The notes: generated from the sequence alone by a model not told the origin. DNA of 13,271 nucleotides from JAXJQF01 sp036311285 (GCA_036311285.1 JAXJQF010000098.1:1-13271), one strand, 5' to 3'. Positions 1 to 6,884 are shown, counted from the stretch's first letter. Program-made: numbers and translations.

Positions 1-2
1 AT

Positions 3-68
3 TTTGCTTGTAGCATAGGTGAAGTCTCCACCGCTACTATTCAAAGATATATAGAGACGCAAGGTTGA
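3..68 (+). CDS. tnpA: IS200/IS605-type Y1 transposase TnpA, C-terminal end only (cut by window edge)
   Basis: Frame 3 is open from the left edge to TGA at 66-68 and encodes 21 residues ending in IQRYIETQG. TnpA proteins of the IS200/IS605 family end with an alpha helix that carries the catalytic tyrosine, followed four residues later by a glutamine that helps hold the metal ion. The Y and Q of YIETQ have exactly that spacing, and the preceding segment (FACSIGEVSTATIQ) looks like the usual lead-in to this helix. The HUH motif would lie to the left, outside the window. A subterminal hairpin follows at 89-110, as expected for this family. Only the tail is visible, so whether the gene is intact cannot be judged. 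Confidence 0.7.
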   Translation, partial: FACSIGEVSTATIQRYIETQG

Positions 69-125
69 GAAAGGAAGACGGCTCTCATCCCACCACTCAA
101 GAGTAGTGGGTTTCCGAGCTCAGAT
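69..125 (+). mobile_element. Right end of an IS200/IS605-type element with subterminal hairpin
   Basis: Directly after the tnpA stop codon there is an imperfect palindrome: arm 89-95 pairs with 104-110, with one C/A mismatch inside the stem and a loop around 96-103. IS200/IS605 elements have no terminal inverted repeats; TnpA recognises subterminal hairpins with an irregular base in the stem and cuts a short distance 3' of the right-end hairpin. The boundary is therefore expected shortly after 110, probably within the next 15 bases. The exact cleavage point cannot be set without the left end or an empty site. The stem has no T tract behind it, so it is not an intrinsic terminator. Confidence 0.6.
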
Positions 126-150
126 TATTTTATGAATTTTTCAATACATA

Positions 151-190
151 AAAAAAAAGATAAGCTTCATGTCATTATAAAGCTTATCTT
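151..190 (-). terminator. Intrinsic terminator of the mlaA-tyrA-DUF945 cluster
   Basis: A perfect 11-bp stem (157-167 with 180-190) encloses a 12-nt loop. Read on the minus strand, the stem is followed at once by a run of T (complement of A151-A158). It lies 57 bp past the stop codon of the DUF945-like gene and points the same way. The plus-strand side has no T run, so it should act only on minus-strand transcripts. Confidence 0.85.
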
Positions 191-246
191 CTATTGAATC
201 AGATTAAATTACTTATGCTGTAATCCTATTGATTGCATCAACTATA

Positions 247-1539
247 TTAGAATAATCTCTTATCATTTAAATAGATGTGACCTTCCTTTAACGATACCTT
301 TGTTGAATAGATACCATTTTCTAAATTAATATGACCACCTTCTACAAACAACACTAAATTATCAACAGTTTGTTGACCACCAAATAACTCAATAATCTTC
401 TGAGATAATTTAATATTTATGTCGCCCTTTGATTCACTAATAACTCTTTCCGGGTTATTACCTAAATAAACAGATACGTCACCATTAACTTTTAAGTCGT
501 TACCATTAACTTTAGCACTTAAATCCTTTAATATTAAATCTGCATGTGTACCAAAGTTATAATCTGCTATATTAGGATAAAACTCTAACGACATCTTAAC
601 GTAGTCTTCAATTTGTCTTGGAGTTAAGTTAACTAACAAATTATGATAGTTAAAATCTGTAATGTTAATAGCTTGATGTTTGTTATCTTCTACTATTTCA
701 GTAGCTAAAACCTTAGAATCTTTAACAACTAACTGTACACCATAACCATAAGTGTTATTCGAATCATTTTTAACAAGTTCTGTCTTTAAATATATATCAT
801 TTAAATCAAGGTCAACTTTTTCTTCTTGAGCCTTTACCTTAATATTATCGATCTTCCAATCAATTACACTAACAGTCTTTCCTGCTAATACACCATTAAA
901 GTTAACATTTTTTATTGAACCTATGTATAAATCATCTGTTGCTTGACATTCAATTAAAGGAATACTGATATTATATTTACCGGATGCAATACCATCTAAT
1001 AACATTGACGTTGTAGTCTTATATGAACCTAAAGAAGCTTCACGACTATTGCTTACATTCCATTTAGCCCCTTCTGAAACGCAAGAGTATTTAGGATTTG
1101 ATATTACTGCTTTATCGATACTTGCATTAGCATAAATCTTGTCGCCCCAAATCTTGTAACCAATATGTAAATCAATATCAGGAACTTCTTGTAAACCTTC
1201 ATGTTTTAAGATACTTACAACTTCTGCAAATGTACCTTGATTAAAATTTAAATCAATTTCAGAATCTACACCTGTTAAACCAAATTCAGACTCTACATCA
1301 AAATAAAATTCACTTAATCTACCATCATTGCCTTCATGTACATATTTAAATGAATCTTTTTTTGTGGTTAAACCATCTTCTGATGAAAGTAATGTAACTC
1401 CCCTATTGGTTACTAAAACTTTATTTAACTCCTTTTCATAAATAGTTTTGCCAATATATATACTTAAAGGATATGCAGCTACACCAACTGTTGCAAGAAC
1501 AGCTAACATCACCATACTTAACTTGAACTTTACACTCAT
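247..1539 (-). CDS. DUF945/YdgA-like membrane-anchored periplasmic protein
   Basis: This is a 430-residue protein with a short basic N-terminus, one hydrophobic segment at about residues 6-28, and a long soluble remainder. That suggests an inner-membrane anchor or uncleaved signal with a periplasmic body. Length, single N-terminal anchor and the beta-rich body (repeated stretches such as VDLDLNDIYLK and NLVLFVEGGHINL) resemble the DUF945 family, whose E. coli member is YdgA. The family function is poorly known. There is no lipobox and no enzymatic motif. The start at 1537-1539 is chosen because it opens directly into the anchor and has a GGTGAT-like ribosome site upstream. It is the last gene of the minus-strand cluster, 45 bp after tyrA, and is followed by a strong terminator. 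The family call rests on architecture and general resemblance, not on a diagnostic motif. Confidence 0.6.
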   Translation of the reverse strand: MSVKFKLSMVMLAVLATVGVAAYPLSIYIGKTIYEKELNKVLVTNRGVTLLSSEDGLTTKKDSFKYVHEGNDGRLSEFYFDVESEFGLTGVDSEIDLNFNQGTFAEVVSILKHEGLQEVPDIDLHIGYKIWGDKIYANASIDKAVISNPKYSCVSEGAKWNVSNSREASLGSYKTTTSMLLDGIASGKYNISIPLIECQATDDLYIGSIKNVNFNGVLAGKTVSVIDWKIDNIKVKAQEEKVDLDLNDIYLKTELVKNDSNNTYGYGVQLVVKDSKVLATEIVEDNKHQAINITDFNYHNLLVNLTPRQIEDYVKMSLEFYPNIADYNFGTHADLILKDLSAKVNGNDLKVNGDVSVYLGNNPERVISESKGDINIKLSQKIIELFGGQQTVDNLVLFVEGGHINLENGIYSTKVSLKEGHIYLNDKRLF

Positions 1540-1584
1540 TTATATCACCGTTTTACTCTTGTTTATTAATATTTTTTTATTAAT

Positions 1585-2709
1585 TTACTTATTTTTTATC
1601 ATCTTAGCATCATGCATTTTTGCTAATAGACCTTTACTTTCTTTCATAAACATTGTTGAAAACTCGCCAAAATATTCTTTAGCAACGTTAAAGCTTTCAA
1701 TAAAACTATTTCTATCTCCTGCTTTAATCTTGTTTAATGAATCTTGTAACACATTTATATACCGTTCAATAATTTCAAGATTGTTATTATTAGATAGTAT
1801 AATATCAGCATATAGACTTGCGTCTTGTGCAAACAGTCTTCCTACCATCATAAGTTCCATATGATAAATAGGTGAACTTAATTGCATAATTTGTTGTAAA
1901 TCAGGATTATCTTTGGCTAGATAAATGCCATAACAAAATGTAGTAAAATGTCTTAATGCTTGGATATATCCCATTGCTTCATCATGCTGTTTAGCAGTAG
2001 ATTCAACAATGTTTGCCCCCCATAATAGCATTTGTTCTCGCAACCATTGACAGTCTACATTATTTCTTCCTTCTACCCAAATAATTAACTGCTTAGCAAG
2101 GTTTGATATATCTGGACCGAACATTGGATGTAATCCAATAACTGGCCCCTTATGAACCTCTAGCATAACATTTAAAGGCATTGTCTTCGTAGAAGTAAAA
2201 TCAGCTAAGATGCAATCACTAGGTAAACTAGATAATTTTCTGATTACTAACTCCGTTTTATCAATAGGTACACTAACGATAACTAAGCTTGCATCTTTTA
2301 GTATATCATCAGCCTTATCCCAGTCTTTTGACCCCATTGATTCAACAACATAGCCTGAGTTTTGGAAAAAATTAACAAAAATTTTTCCCATCCCTCCGCG
2401 ACCTCCGATGATTACAATCTTACGAGCATTTGGGTTTACACATTTAAAACCAGCACTTTCACTACCATAAGACTCTCTCATCAAACGACGTAATAGATCC
2501 TCAATTAAATCTGGATTAATACCTAATGCTTCACATTCAGCACGACGCTTGTTTAAAAGAGCTAGTTCTCTTTCTGGCACATATACAGGTGCGCCTATTT
2601 CCTTTTTAATAATTCCGACTTGCTTTACAAGTTCTAAACGTTTTTTAATTACTTCTATTAAAGCCTTGTCAGCACTATCTATTTGATCTCTAATCTGATC
2701 TAAGTTCAT
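1585..2709 (-). CDS. tyrA: Bifunctional chorismate mutase / prephenate dehydrogenase
   Basis: The 374-residue protein has the same length as E. coli TyrA (373). Residues 1-90 form an AroQ-type chorismate mutase helix bundle: R7-DQID, KKRLELV around 22-28, the catalytic-region lysine K35 and the conserved VYVPERE at 42-48. Residues 97-370 are the NAD-dependent prephenate dehydrogenase: a glycine-rich dinucleotide site IIGGRGGMGK (100-109), VIGLHPMFGPD (190-200) with the catalytic histidine H194, and YIQALRHF (248-255). It converts chorismate to prephenate and then to 4-hydroxyphenylpyruvate for tyrosine synthesis in the cytoplasm. It is not next to a DAHP synthase gene as in E. coli; it sits between mlaA (38 bp gap) and a DUF945-like gene (45 bp gap) on the same strand. 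No leader peptide or attenuator is visible in the short upstream gap. An AGG 11-13 bases before the ATG can serve as ribosome site. Confidence 0.96.
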   Translation of the reverse strand: MNLDQIRDQIDSADKALIEVIKKRLELVKQVGIIKKEIGAPVYVPERELALLNKRRAECEALGINPDLIEDLLRRLMRESYGSESAGFKCVNPNARKIVIIGGRGGMGKIFVNFFQNSGYVVESMGSKDWDKADDILKDASLVIVSVPIDKTELVIRKLSSLPSDCILADFTSTKTMPLNVMLEVHKGPVIGLHPMFGPDISNLAKQLIIWVEGRNNVDCQWLREQMLLWGANIVESTAKQHDEAMGYIQALRHFTTFCYGIYLAKDNPDLQQIMQLSSPIYHMELMMVGRLFAQDASLYADIILSNNNNLEIIERYINVLQDSLNKIKAGDRNSFIESFNVAKEYFGEFSTMFMKESKGLLAKMHDAKMIKNK

Positions 2710-2747
2710 TACTTAATTACCTATTATATTTTATGTTTTGGTATTTT

Positions 2748-3590
2748 TTATTCGTCAATTTCATCCATAAAGCTTTCTAAATCTTCTGGAGTTGCTTCTT
2801 CTACAGGAGCCATTTCAATTTTACCACTTACCTGCTTTTCAGCATTTAACAAATAGAAGTCTCTCATTTGAGAATACGGTTCTAATGAATTAGAAAGTAA
2901 GTCATCATATTGTAACATTTCAGCTCTTGTATCAACAGCTTCAATACCTGCCAAAATAGCAATTTGCCACCATGGTATGAAATGATGTAAGAACATCATA
3001 TCATCAATATATGTTCCTATATATTCTCTATAGGTTGTTACACCTAATCCAGGTATAACTAAATATCCACCTTGCTGAACACCCCACTTCCCTAGTACTG
3101 TTCCGAATGTCATTTTCTTGTTTTCAAGTGAAAAACTTTCTGCAACATCAAAACAACCTAATACACCAATAGTAGAATTGATAGCAAAACGAGATAAACT
3201 AATACCAGAATCAAGAGGTCGTGCTACTAACATGTTATTAATAACATTGTTTGGTTCCCTTAAATTACTTAATATATTAGATACACAGTTTCGAACACAT
3301 TGAGGAACATAGTCTACATATACAACTGAAATTGGTCTTAATAGTCTTTTATCTAAAAAATCGTAGTTTACAGGCCACGATACTTTTCTATAGATTGTTT
3401 CATAAGCATCTAATGCATCACCCGGTAAATAAGTATAGCCATATGAATAGTTTTCTTCAGATAAATGCTTTACAGTATTACGCGGAGTCATTATTGATAC
3501 CGACGAACGAGCAGCGTGAGCATTTACAGAAAATACAGAAATGACTAAAAAAAGCGTTAATATAAAAACATTCTTATAACGTAATATCAT
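2748..3590 (-). CDS. mlaA: MlaA (VacJ)-family outer-membrane lipid asymmetry protein without a lipobox
   Basis: The 280-residue protein aligns along most of its length with MlaA: GDALDAYETIYRKV (57-70) for the family's DPLEGFNR segment, then DKRLLRPISVVYVDYVPQ (80-97), RNCVSNILSNLREPNNVIN (100-118), RFAINSTIGVLGCFDVA (134-150), FGTVLGKWGVQQGGYLVIPGLG (162-183) and a final GIEAVDTRAEML (215-226). MlaA works with a porin and MlaC to remove phospholipids from the outer leaflet of the outer membrane. E. coli MlaA is a lipoprotein. Here the signal peptide (residues about 8-26) ends in NAHA|ARSS, a signal-peptidase-I type site, and has no cysteine near the cleavage point; the only cysteines are at 98, 102 and 146. 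The C-terminus is acidic (about 260-280). It is the first gene of the minus-strand cluster. The ribosome site is weak, but no other ATG would keep the signal peptide. Confidence 0.88.
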   Translation of the reverse strand: MILRYKNVFILTLFLVISVFSVNAHAARSSVSIMTPRNTVKHLSEENYSYGYTYLPGDALDAYETIYRKVSWPVNYDFLDKRLLRPISVVYVDYVPQCVRNCVSNILSNLREPNNVINNMLVARPLDSGISLSRFAINSTIGVLGCFDVAESFSLENKKMTFGTVLGKWGVQQGGYLVIPGLGVTTYREYIGTYIDDMMFLHHFIPWWQIAILAGIEAVDTRAEMLQYDDLLSNSLEPYSQMRDFYLLNAEKQVSGKIEMAPVEEATPEDLESFMDEIDE

Positions 3591-3698
3591 TTTGTTTATA
3601 CCAATAAAATAAATTTTAATTATTGTTTAACACATTTAGCTTGATAACAAATTAAAAATAAAATTATGTAATCTAGTTTTTCCAAGCTAATGCAAAAG

Positions 3699-3728
3699 AT
3701 TATATTTTAAAACTTTAATCTATCTAAA
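3699..3728 (-). promoter_or_regulatory. Candidate sigma-70 promoter for mlaA-tyrA-DUF945
   Basis: On the minus strand a perfect TATAAT (3704 down to 3699) is preceded by TTTAGA (3728 down to 3723, four of six consensus bases) with an 18-base spacer. Transcription would start near 3692 and leave a leader of about 100 bases before mlaA. In such AT-rich DNA a -10 match arises easily, so this is a moderate to low claim. Confidence 0.35.
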
Positions 3729-4019
3729 GTCCTTTTCAGTTTTGTCTAAAATCTTTATTTAGGCTATTATTTTACCATATCTATAAATATTGGTAATTAT
3801 TTTACATACAATCTTTAACATATTATACAAAGTTCCCTAATGTAAAGATTATTCGTTTTCTATACCTTATAGTATCAACCATACTTTCTCTAACAATGGA
3901 TTCAAAATCTACAGATAAAAAAAATACAAATAAATAAATATCATGTAAAAACATAAAACATTAGCAATCAATATGCTATTTGTTTGGAGCAGAACACTTT
4001 TTAAATATACATATTCCTA

Positions 4020-4046
4020 TATAATTCATACAAATTTAAGAAGGAG
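4020..4046 (+). promoter_or_regulatory. -10 box and ribosome binding site of sstT
   Basis: TATAAT at 4020-4025 is followed by a strong ribosome site, AAGGAG at 4041-4046, five bases before the sstT ATG. The -35 region is poor (T-rich around 3998-4003), so either the promoter depends on an activator or the true start lies elsewhere. The ribosome site is certain enough to fix the start codon. Confidence 0.45.
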
Positions 4047-4051
4047 TTATT

Positions 4052-5290
4052 ATGTTAAAAGTTCTAAATCCAAACAGTGCTTTATCAAAGTTTATAAATA
4101 AAGTACCGTTTATACTTCAAATCATTATTGGTATGGTTGTAGGTATTTTACTAGCTTTAGTTGTACCATCTTCAAATAATTTTATTACTCTACTAGGTGA
4201 TTTATTCGTTTCTGGTTTAAAAGCAATTGCACCACTACTTGTATTTGTGCTAGTTTCTGCTTCTATTGCTAGACACAAAATTGGTACAAATACAAAATTA
4301 AAACCAATTATCGTGCTATATATTATTTCAATGTGCTTGTCAGCAGCAGTTGCTCTTTTAATGGCTAAAACCTTCCCAAGCTCATTCCATGTTCTTGCTG
4401 ACCAAGCTGTTGCTAGTGCTCCTGAAAATGTATCTCAAGTATTAACAAAATGTATTAAAAACGCTGTGGACAACCCAATTACAGCTCTAATGACAGGAAA
4501 CTACTTAGCAATTTTACTTTGGGGTGTTGTATTTGGTTTATTATTTAGAGTAACGTCTGAACCAACAAAGGCAGTACTATCAGACTTTGCTTCAATCGTA
4601 TCAGGTGTTGTTAGAATCGTTATTAGATTTGCACCATTAGGTGTAATGGGATTAGTTTACAGTTCATGTACTGCTGATGGCGGATTCTCAAATCTTTTAA
4701 ACTATGTACATGTAATTGTTGTATTAGTATCTACAATGCTAATCATTGCACTTGTGATAAACCCTCTAATTGTGTTTGCAACTACTTTTAAGAACCCGTT
4801 CCCAATTGTATTTACTTCCATAATTAACTCAGGTATTACTGCATTCTTTACTAGATCATCAGCTGCAAACATTCCAGTAAACCTAGCTTTATGTGAAAGA
4901 TTAAGAATTCCAAAAGAATCTTACTCAATATCAATTCCTCTAGGTTGTACAATCAATATGTCCGGTGCGGCAGTAACAATCATTATTATGACTATGGCAG
5001 CTGTACATACATTAGGTATTGAAGTAGATTTTTCAACAGCTTTAATCATGTGTATTGCTTCTGTTGTTTGTGCATGCGGTACATCAGGTATAGCTGGTGG
5101 TTCATTAATGTTAATTCCACTAGCATGTTCAATCTTTGGTATCTCTAATGACATCGCAATGCAAGTAGTTGGTATCGGCTTTATTATCGGTGTGTTACAA
5201 GATTCATTTGAAACTGCGTTAAACAGTTCATCTGACGTAGTATTTACCGCAGCAGCAAACCAAATAACAGAAGTTCCAAAAGACAAATAA
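4052..5290 (+). CDS. sstT: Serine/threonine:Na+ symporter
   Basis: The 412-residue protein has about eight hydrophobic segments plus re-entrant loops and belongs to the dicarboxylate/amino acid:cation symporter family. The C-terminal half closely follows E. coli SstT: TRSSAANIPVN (267-277, the serine-rich re-entrant hairpin), IPLGCTINMSGAAVTI (295-310, the substrate and Na+ binding unwound helix), ACGTSGIAGGSLMLIPLAC (341-359) and VLQDSFETALNSSSDV (381-396). It imports L-serine and L-threonine with sodium across the inner membrane. Length matches the family (about 410-415). It is a single-gene unit with its own AAGGAG ribosome site and a strong terminator 30 bp after the stop, divergent from mlaA. 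No sequence feature points to a specific regulator. Confidence 0.96.
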   Translation: MLKVLNPNSALSKFINKVPFILQIIIGMVVGILLALVVPSSNNFITLLGDLFVSGLKAIAPLLVFVLVSASIARHKIGTNTKLKPIIVLYIISMCLSAAVALLMAKTFPSSFHVLADQAVASAPENVSQVLTKCIKNAVDNPITALMTGNYLAILLWGVVFGLLFRVTSEPTKAVLSDFASIVSGVVRIVIRFAPLGVMGLVYSSCTADGGFSNLLNYVHVIVVLVSTMLIIALVINPLIVFATTFKNPFPIVFTSIINSGITAFFTRSSAANIPVNLALCERLRIPKESYSISIPLGCTINMSGAAVTIIIMTMAAVHTLGIEVDFSTALIMCIASVVCACGTSGIAGGSLMLIPLACSIFGISNDIAMQVVGIGFIIGVLQDSFETALNSSSDVVFTAAANQITEVPKDK

Positions 5291-5320
5291 AGACCTACAA
5301 GTCTAAGCTAAAACAAAATT

Positions 5321-5348
5321 AAAGCCCAAATCTTAAAGTTTGGGCTTT
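5321..5348 (+). terminator. Intrinsic terminator after sstT
   Basis: A perfect 10-bp stem, AAAGCCCAAA (5321-5330) with TTTGGGCTTT (5339-5348), encloses an 8-base loop and has a GC-rich core. It begins 30 bp after the sstT stop. The T tract is short and partly inside the stem arm, followed by ATTCATTTTA. Confidence 0.8.
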
Positions 5349-5381
5349 ATTCATTTTATAAACAGAAAACTCTCTACACAA

Positions 5382-5409
5382 TTTGAAATGACATGTTTGA
5401 AATGACATA
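5382..5409. repeat. Tandem 14-bp duplication overlapping a promoter -35
   Basis: TTTGAAATGACATG (5382-5395) is followed without a gap by TTTGAAATGACATA (5396-5409), with one mismatch at the last base. The second copy provides the -35 box TTGAAA of the promoter upstream of the repeat protein, so the duplication places a second potential -35 fourteen bases further upstream. Confidence 0.8.
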
Positions 5410-5425
5410 TTTCTCATGATATAAT
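5397..5425 (+). promoter_or_regulatory. Near-consensus sigma-70 promoter for the 21-residue-repeat protein
   Basis: TTGAAA (5397-5402) and TATAAT (5420-5425) are separated by 17 bases, ten of twelve consensus positions being met with ideal spacing. Transcription would begin near 5432, giving a leader of about 40 bases. A GGAG at 5459-5462 is the ribosome site for the ATG at 5472. This is the best promoter match noticed in the window, which suggests strong expression. Confidence 0.75.
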
Positions 5426-5471
5426 AATTATACATATCGGTATTTATAAAAAACATTCGGAGCGATTTTAA

Positions 5472-5927
5472 ATGTCTATTTCAAACACAAGAAAATTAGT
5501 ATTAGTTATATTTTCAACACTACTACTAAGTATGTCGTGTGCAACTGCTGCTCCTCAAAAAGAAGTTATAAGAGATAATTATGGTCGTATAATTGGCACA
5601 AAGACCACAGATTCAAATGGAATTACAGCCATTAGAGATAAGAACGGACGTCTTGTAGGAACCCAAAAAACAGACAAAAATGGATTAACAACATTTAGAG
5701 ATTCAAAAGGAATCAAAGTTGGAACAAGTAAAAAAAACTCTTGGGGGAAAACAGAATATCGTGACAAAAACGGTCAATATATAGGTTCAAGTCAAGAAGA
5801 CAAAAAGGGTAACATCACCTATAGAAACAAAAGTGGTAAGAAAGTTTTTACAGAGAAAAAAACTAAGACTGGATATGAAATAAGAGATAGCAATAATAAC
5901 AAAAAAGGAAGTAAAACCTTAAAGTAA
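5472..5927 (+). CDS. Small exported protein of six 21-residue repeats, function unknown
   Basis: The 151-residue protein starts with a typical export signal: basic K8, hydrophobic residues 9-20, and a likely cleavage after CATA/A around residue 26-27. C23 follows LSMS, a poor lipobox, so a lipoprotein is possible but not favoured. The mature part is a tandem array with the pattern RDxxGRxxGTxxTDxxGxT. The R of each RD falls at residues 34, 55, 76, 97, 118 (RN) and 138, a period of 21, 21, 21, 21, 20. The later units lose the pattern and become very rich in lysine. The 21-residue period and the D..G R spacing recall YD/Rhs-type repeats, but the YD itself is absent, so this is resemblance only. 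I do not recognise the family. The strong promoter and high net positive charge suggest an abundant periplasmic or surface protein that could bind an anionic polymer; that is inference. Confidence 0.85.
   Translation: MSISNTRKLVLVIFSTLLLSMSCATAAPQKEVIRDNYGRIIGTKTTDSNGITAIRDKNGRLVGTQKTDKNGLTTFRDSKGIKVGTSKKNSWGKTEYRDKNGQYIGSSQEDKKGNITYRNKSGKKVFTEKKTKTGYEIRDSNNNKKGSKTLK
5565..5912 (+). repeat. 63-bp period coding repeats
   Basis: The units cover residues 32-52, 53-73, 74-94, 95-115, 116-135 and 136-147 of the exported protein. Conservation is clear at protein level but weak at base level, so the array is old and not a recent slippage product. The first two units are the most alike. Confidence 0.8.
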
Positions 5928-6029
5928 TACTAACAGATAAACAAATTTTTTTGAAATCCATAGAATTAAAATTCCTAACAAAACAAGTAAACATAATCAT
6001 TCATTATATATTTACAAAGAAGATTCAAA

Positions 6030-6039
6030 TCTCATGAGA
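6030..6039. promoter_or_regulatory. Palindrome upstream of the yebG-like gene
   Basis: TCTCATGAGA is a perfect 10-base palindrome, nested between GATTC (6022-6026) and GAATC (6038-6042). It lies about 60 bases before the start codon, where an operator could sit. It does not resemble the E. coli LexA box. No protein is known to me that binds it. Confidence 0.25.
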
Positions 6040-6097
6040 ATCAATATACTTTCGCCCGTTTTGAATAATCTTTGCAAATTTAATTAAAGGAAAAATA

Positions 6098-6406
6098 ATG
6101 AGCAGAACTATAGAAGTACAATACATTTTAAAAGATGAAGAAGGGACAGAAGTGGCTAGATTTCAAAACATAGAAGATGCAAAACAATACGACAGAATGC
6201 TAACCGCTGCTGACGAAATTTTTGATTTGTTTAATAACATTAAAGAATTAGATAATGTGAAAGAGAATATTAAGGATGAGATTTCATTCCAAATTGCCAA
6301 GAACTCTTCTACTGTTATGGATATATTATCTAATATAAGTAATAAGAAAAAAACTCCAAAAAAACCTAAATCTACAGACGTAGATACAGAAAGTTCAGCT
6401 GAGTAA
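6098..6406 (+). CDS. yebG: YebG-family protein (DNA-damage-inducible in E. coli)
   Basis: The 102-residue protein aligns with E. coli YebG (96 residues) over its N-terminal half. VQYILKDEEGTEVARFQNIEDAKQYD (7-32) corresponds to the family's beta strands and first helix, including the E-A--YD core, and RMLTAADEIFDLF (33-45) to the KMLDTADLL helix. The C-terminal tail (about 84-102) is lysine-rich and then acidic, probably disordered, as in relatives. In E. coli YebG is LexA-controlled and its molecular role is unclear. The start at 6098 follows AAAGG at 6086-6090. A clear LexA box was not found upstream. The gene stands alone, 170 bp after the repeat-protein gene, and ends at a convergent terminator. 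Confidence 0.82.
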   Translation: MSRTIEVQYILKDEEGTEVARFQNIEDAKQYDRMLTAADEIFDLFNNIKELDNVKENIKDEISFQIAKNSSTVMDILSNISNKKKTPKKPKSTDVDTESSAE

Positions 6407-6460
6407 TTTAAGATTAGGTTAATTTAAGAATTAATATAGATATCTAATTTTAAATCAATA

Positions 6461-6508
6461 AAAAATTGTAGCTTAGGTAACAAACAATATTATCTTGCTA
6501 CAATTTTT
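6461..6508. terminator. Bidirectional terminator between yebG and the orphan flhB-C gene
   Basis: A perfect 12-bp stem (6461-6472 with 6497-6508) has an A run on the left arm and a T run on the right, so it reads as a terminator on both strands. The 24-base loop can pair further: AGGTAA at 6475-6480 with TTATCT at 6490-6495, allowing one G-U pair. It serves the two convergent genes ending at 6406 (plus) and 6549 (minus). Confidence 0.85.
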
Positions 6509-6548
6509 ACAACGCTTAAATAGAATAATCTAACATAATGATATAACT

Positions 6549-6884
6549 TTATACGTTAGTTCTAATATGTGTTCCATCCTTATCAACATATCTTTCAGGA
6601 GTCTTGCCTTGAAGATAATAAGAATAAGCAATTATTTCAGAAATAATTAAATACAAAGGTTTTGGGATAGAATCTCCCTCTGACAGATGTTTTAAATTTT
6701 CAAACAACACTGGATCTTTATGAACATACATCCCTAATTCATTAGCCATAGAGATTATATCTTCAGCATACTTTCCTTCTCCCTTAGCAGCGATTACAGG
6801 TGCTGAATTTGTACTAGTATCGTATTTAATACTAATGGCTTCTGTTTCTGCATTTTTTTTATTATTATCGTTTGTTAAATCCAT
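6549..6884 (-). CDS. Orphan FlhB/YscU C-terminal-domain protein (FhlB-type)
   Basis: The 111-residue protein corresponds to the cytoplasmic domain of the export-apparatus switch protein FlhB after its NPTH cleavage site. It has AISIKYD (16-22), APVIAAKGEGKYAEDII (28-44), the DPVLFENL segment (57-64), and EGDSIPKPLYLIISEIIAYSYYL (69-91) for the family's G..IP..LY.AVAEVLA. There is no membrane domain and no NPTH, so it cannot autocleave or form the export gate. Such stand-alone domains are known beside fliK-like genes (YlqH in Bacillus, FhlB in several gammaproteobacteria) and are thought to substitute for or modulate the FlhB C-domain in substrate switching. It starts 17 bp after the FliK-like stop. 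Its AAAGGA ribosome site overlaps that stop codon (TAA AGG), which suggests coupled translation and a one-to-one partnership. Residues 1-15 are polar and probably disordered. Confidence 0.9.
   Translation of the reverse strand: MDLTNDNNKKNAETEAISIKYDTSTNSAPVIAAKGEGKYAEDIISMANELGMYVHKDPVLFENLKHLSEGDSIPKPLYLIISEIIAYSYYLQGKTPERYVDKDGTHIRTNV

Larger units (their letters stand above)
3591..4051. other. Divergent intergenic region between mlaA and sstT
   Basis: These 461 bases are very AT-rich, have no open frame with a plausible start, and carry the outward promoters of both flanking genes. Apart from the two promoter candidates listed separately, the clearest structure is an inverted repeat, TTACCA (3772-3777) and TGGTAA (3791-3796) with a 13-base spacer, which could be an operator. 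No riboswitch, tRNA or terminator was recognised. Confidence 0.6.

Noticed and set aside
1564..1584. AT-only inverted repeat between tyrA and the DUF945-like gene as a terminator
   Set aside because: It has no G-C pairs and could arise by composition; it is unlikely to stop transcription.
1448..1864. 138-codon plus-strand frame spanning the tyrA/DUF945 junction
   Set aside because: It runs antisense through two real genes, and its hydrophobic stretch comes from AT-rich intergenic and gene-end sequence.
3118..3544. Open frames on the plus strand inside mlaA
   Set aside because: They overlap a well-recognised gene on the other strand and show no family resemblance.
4921..5286. 121-codon open frame on the minus strand opposite the end of sstT
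   Set aside because: The antisense of the best-conserved part of SstT; it has no independent support.
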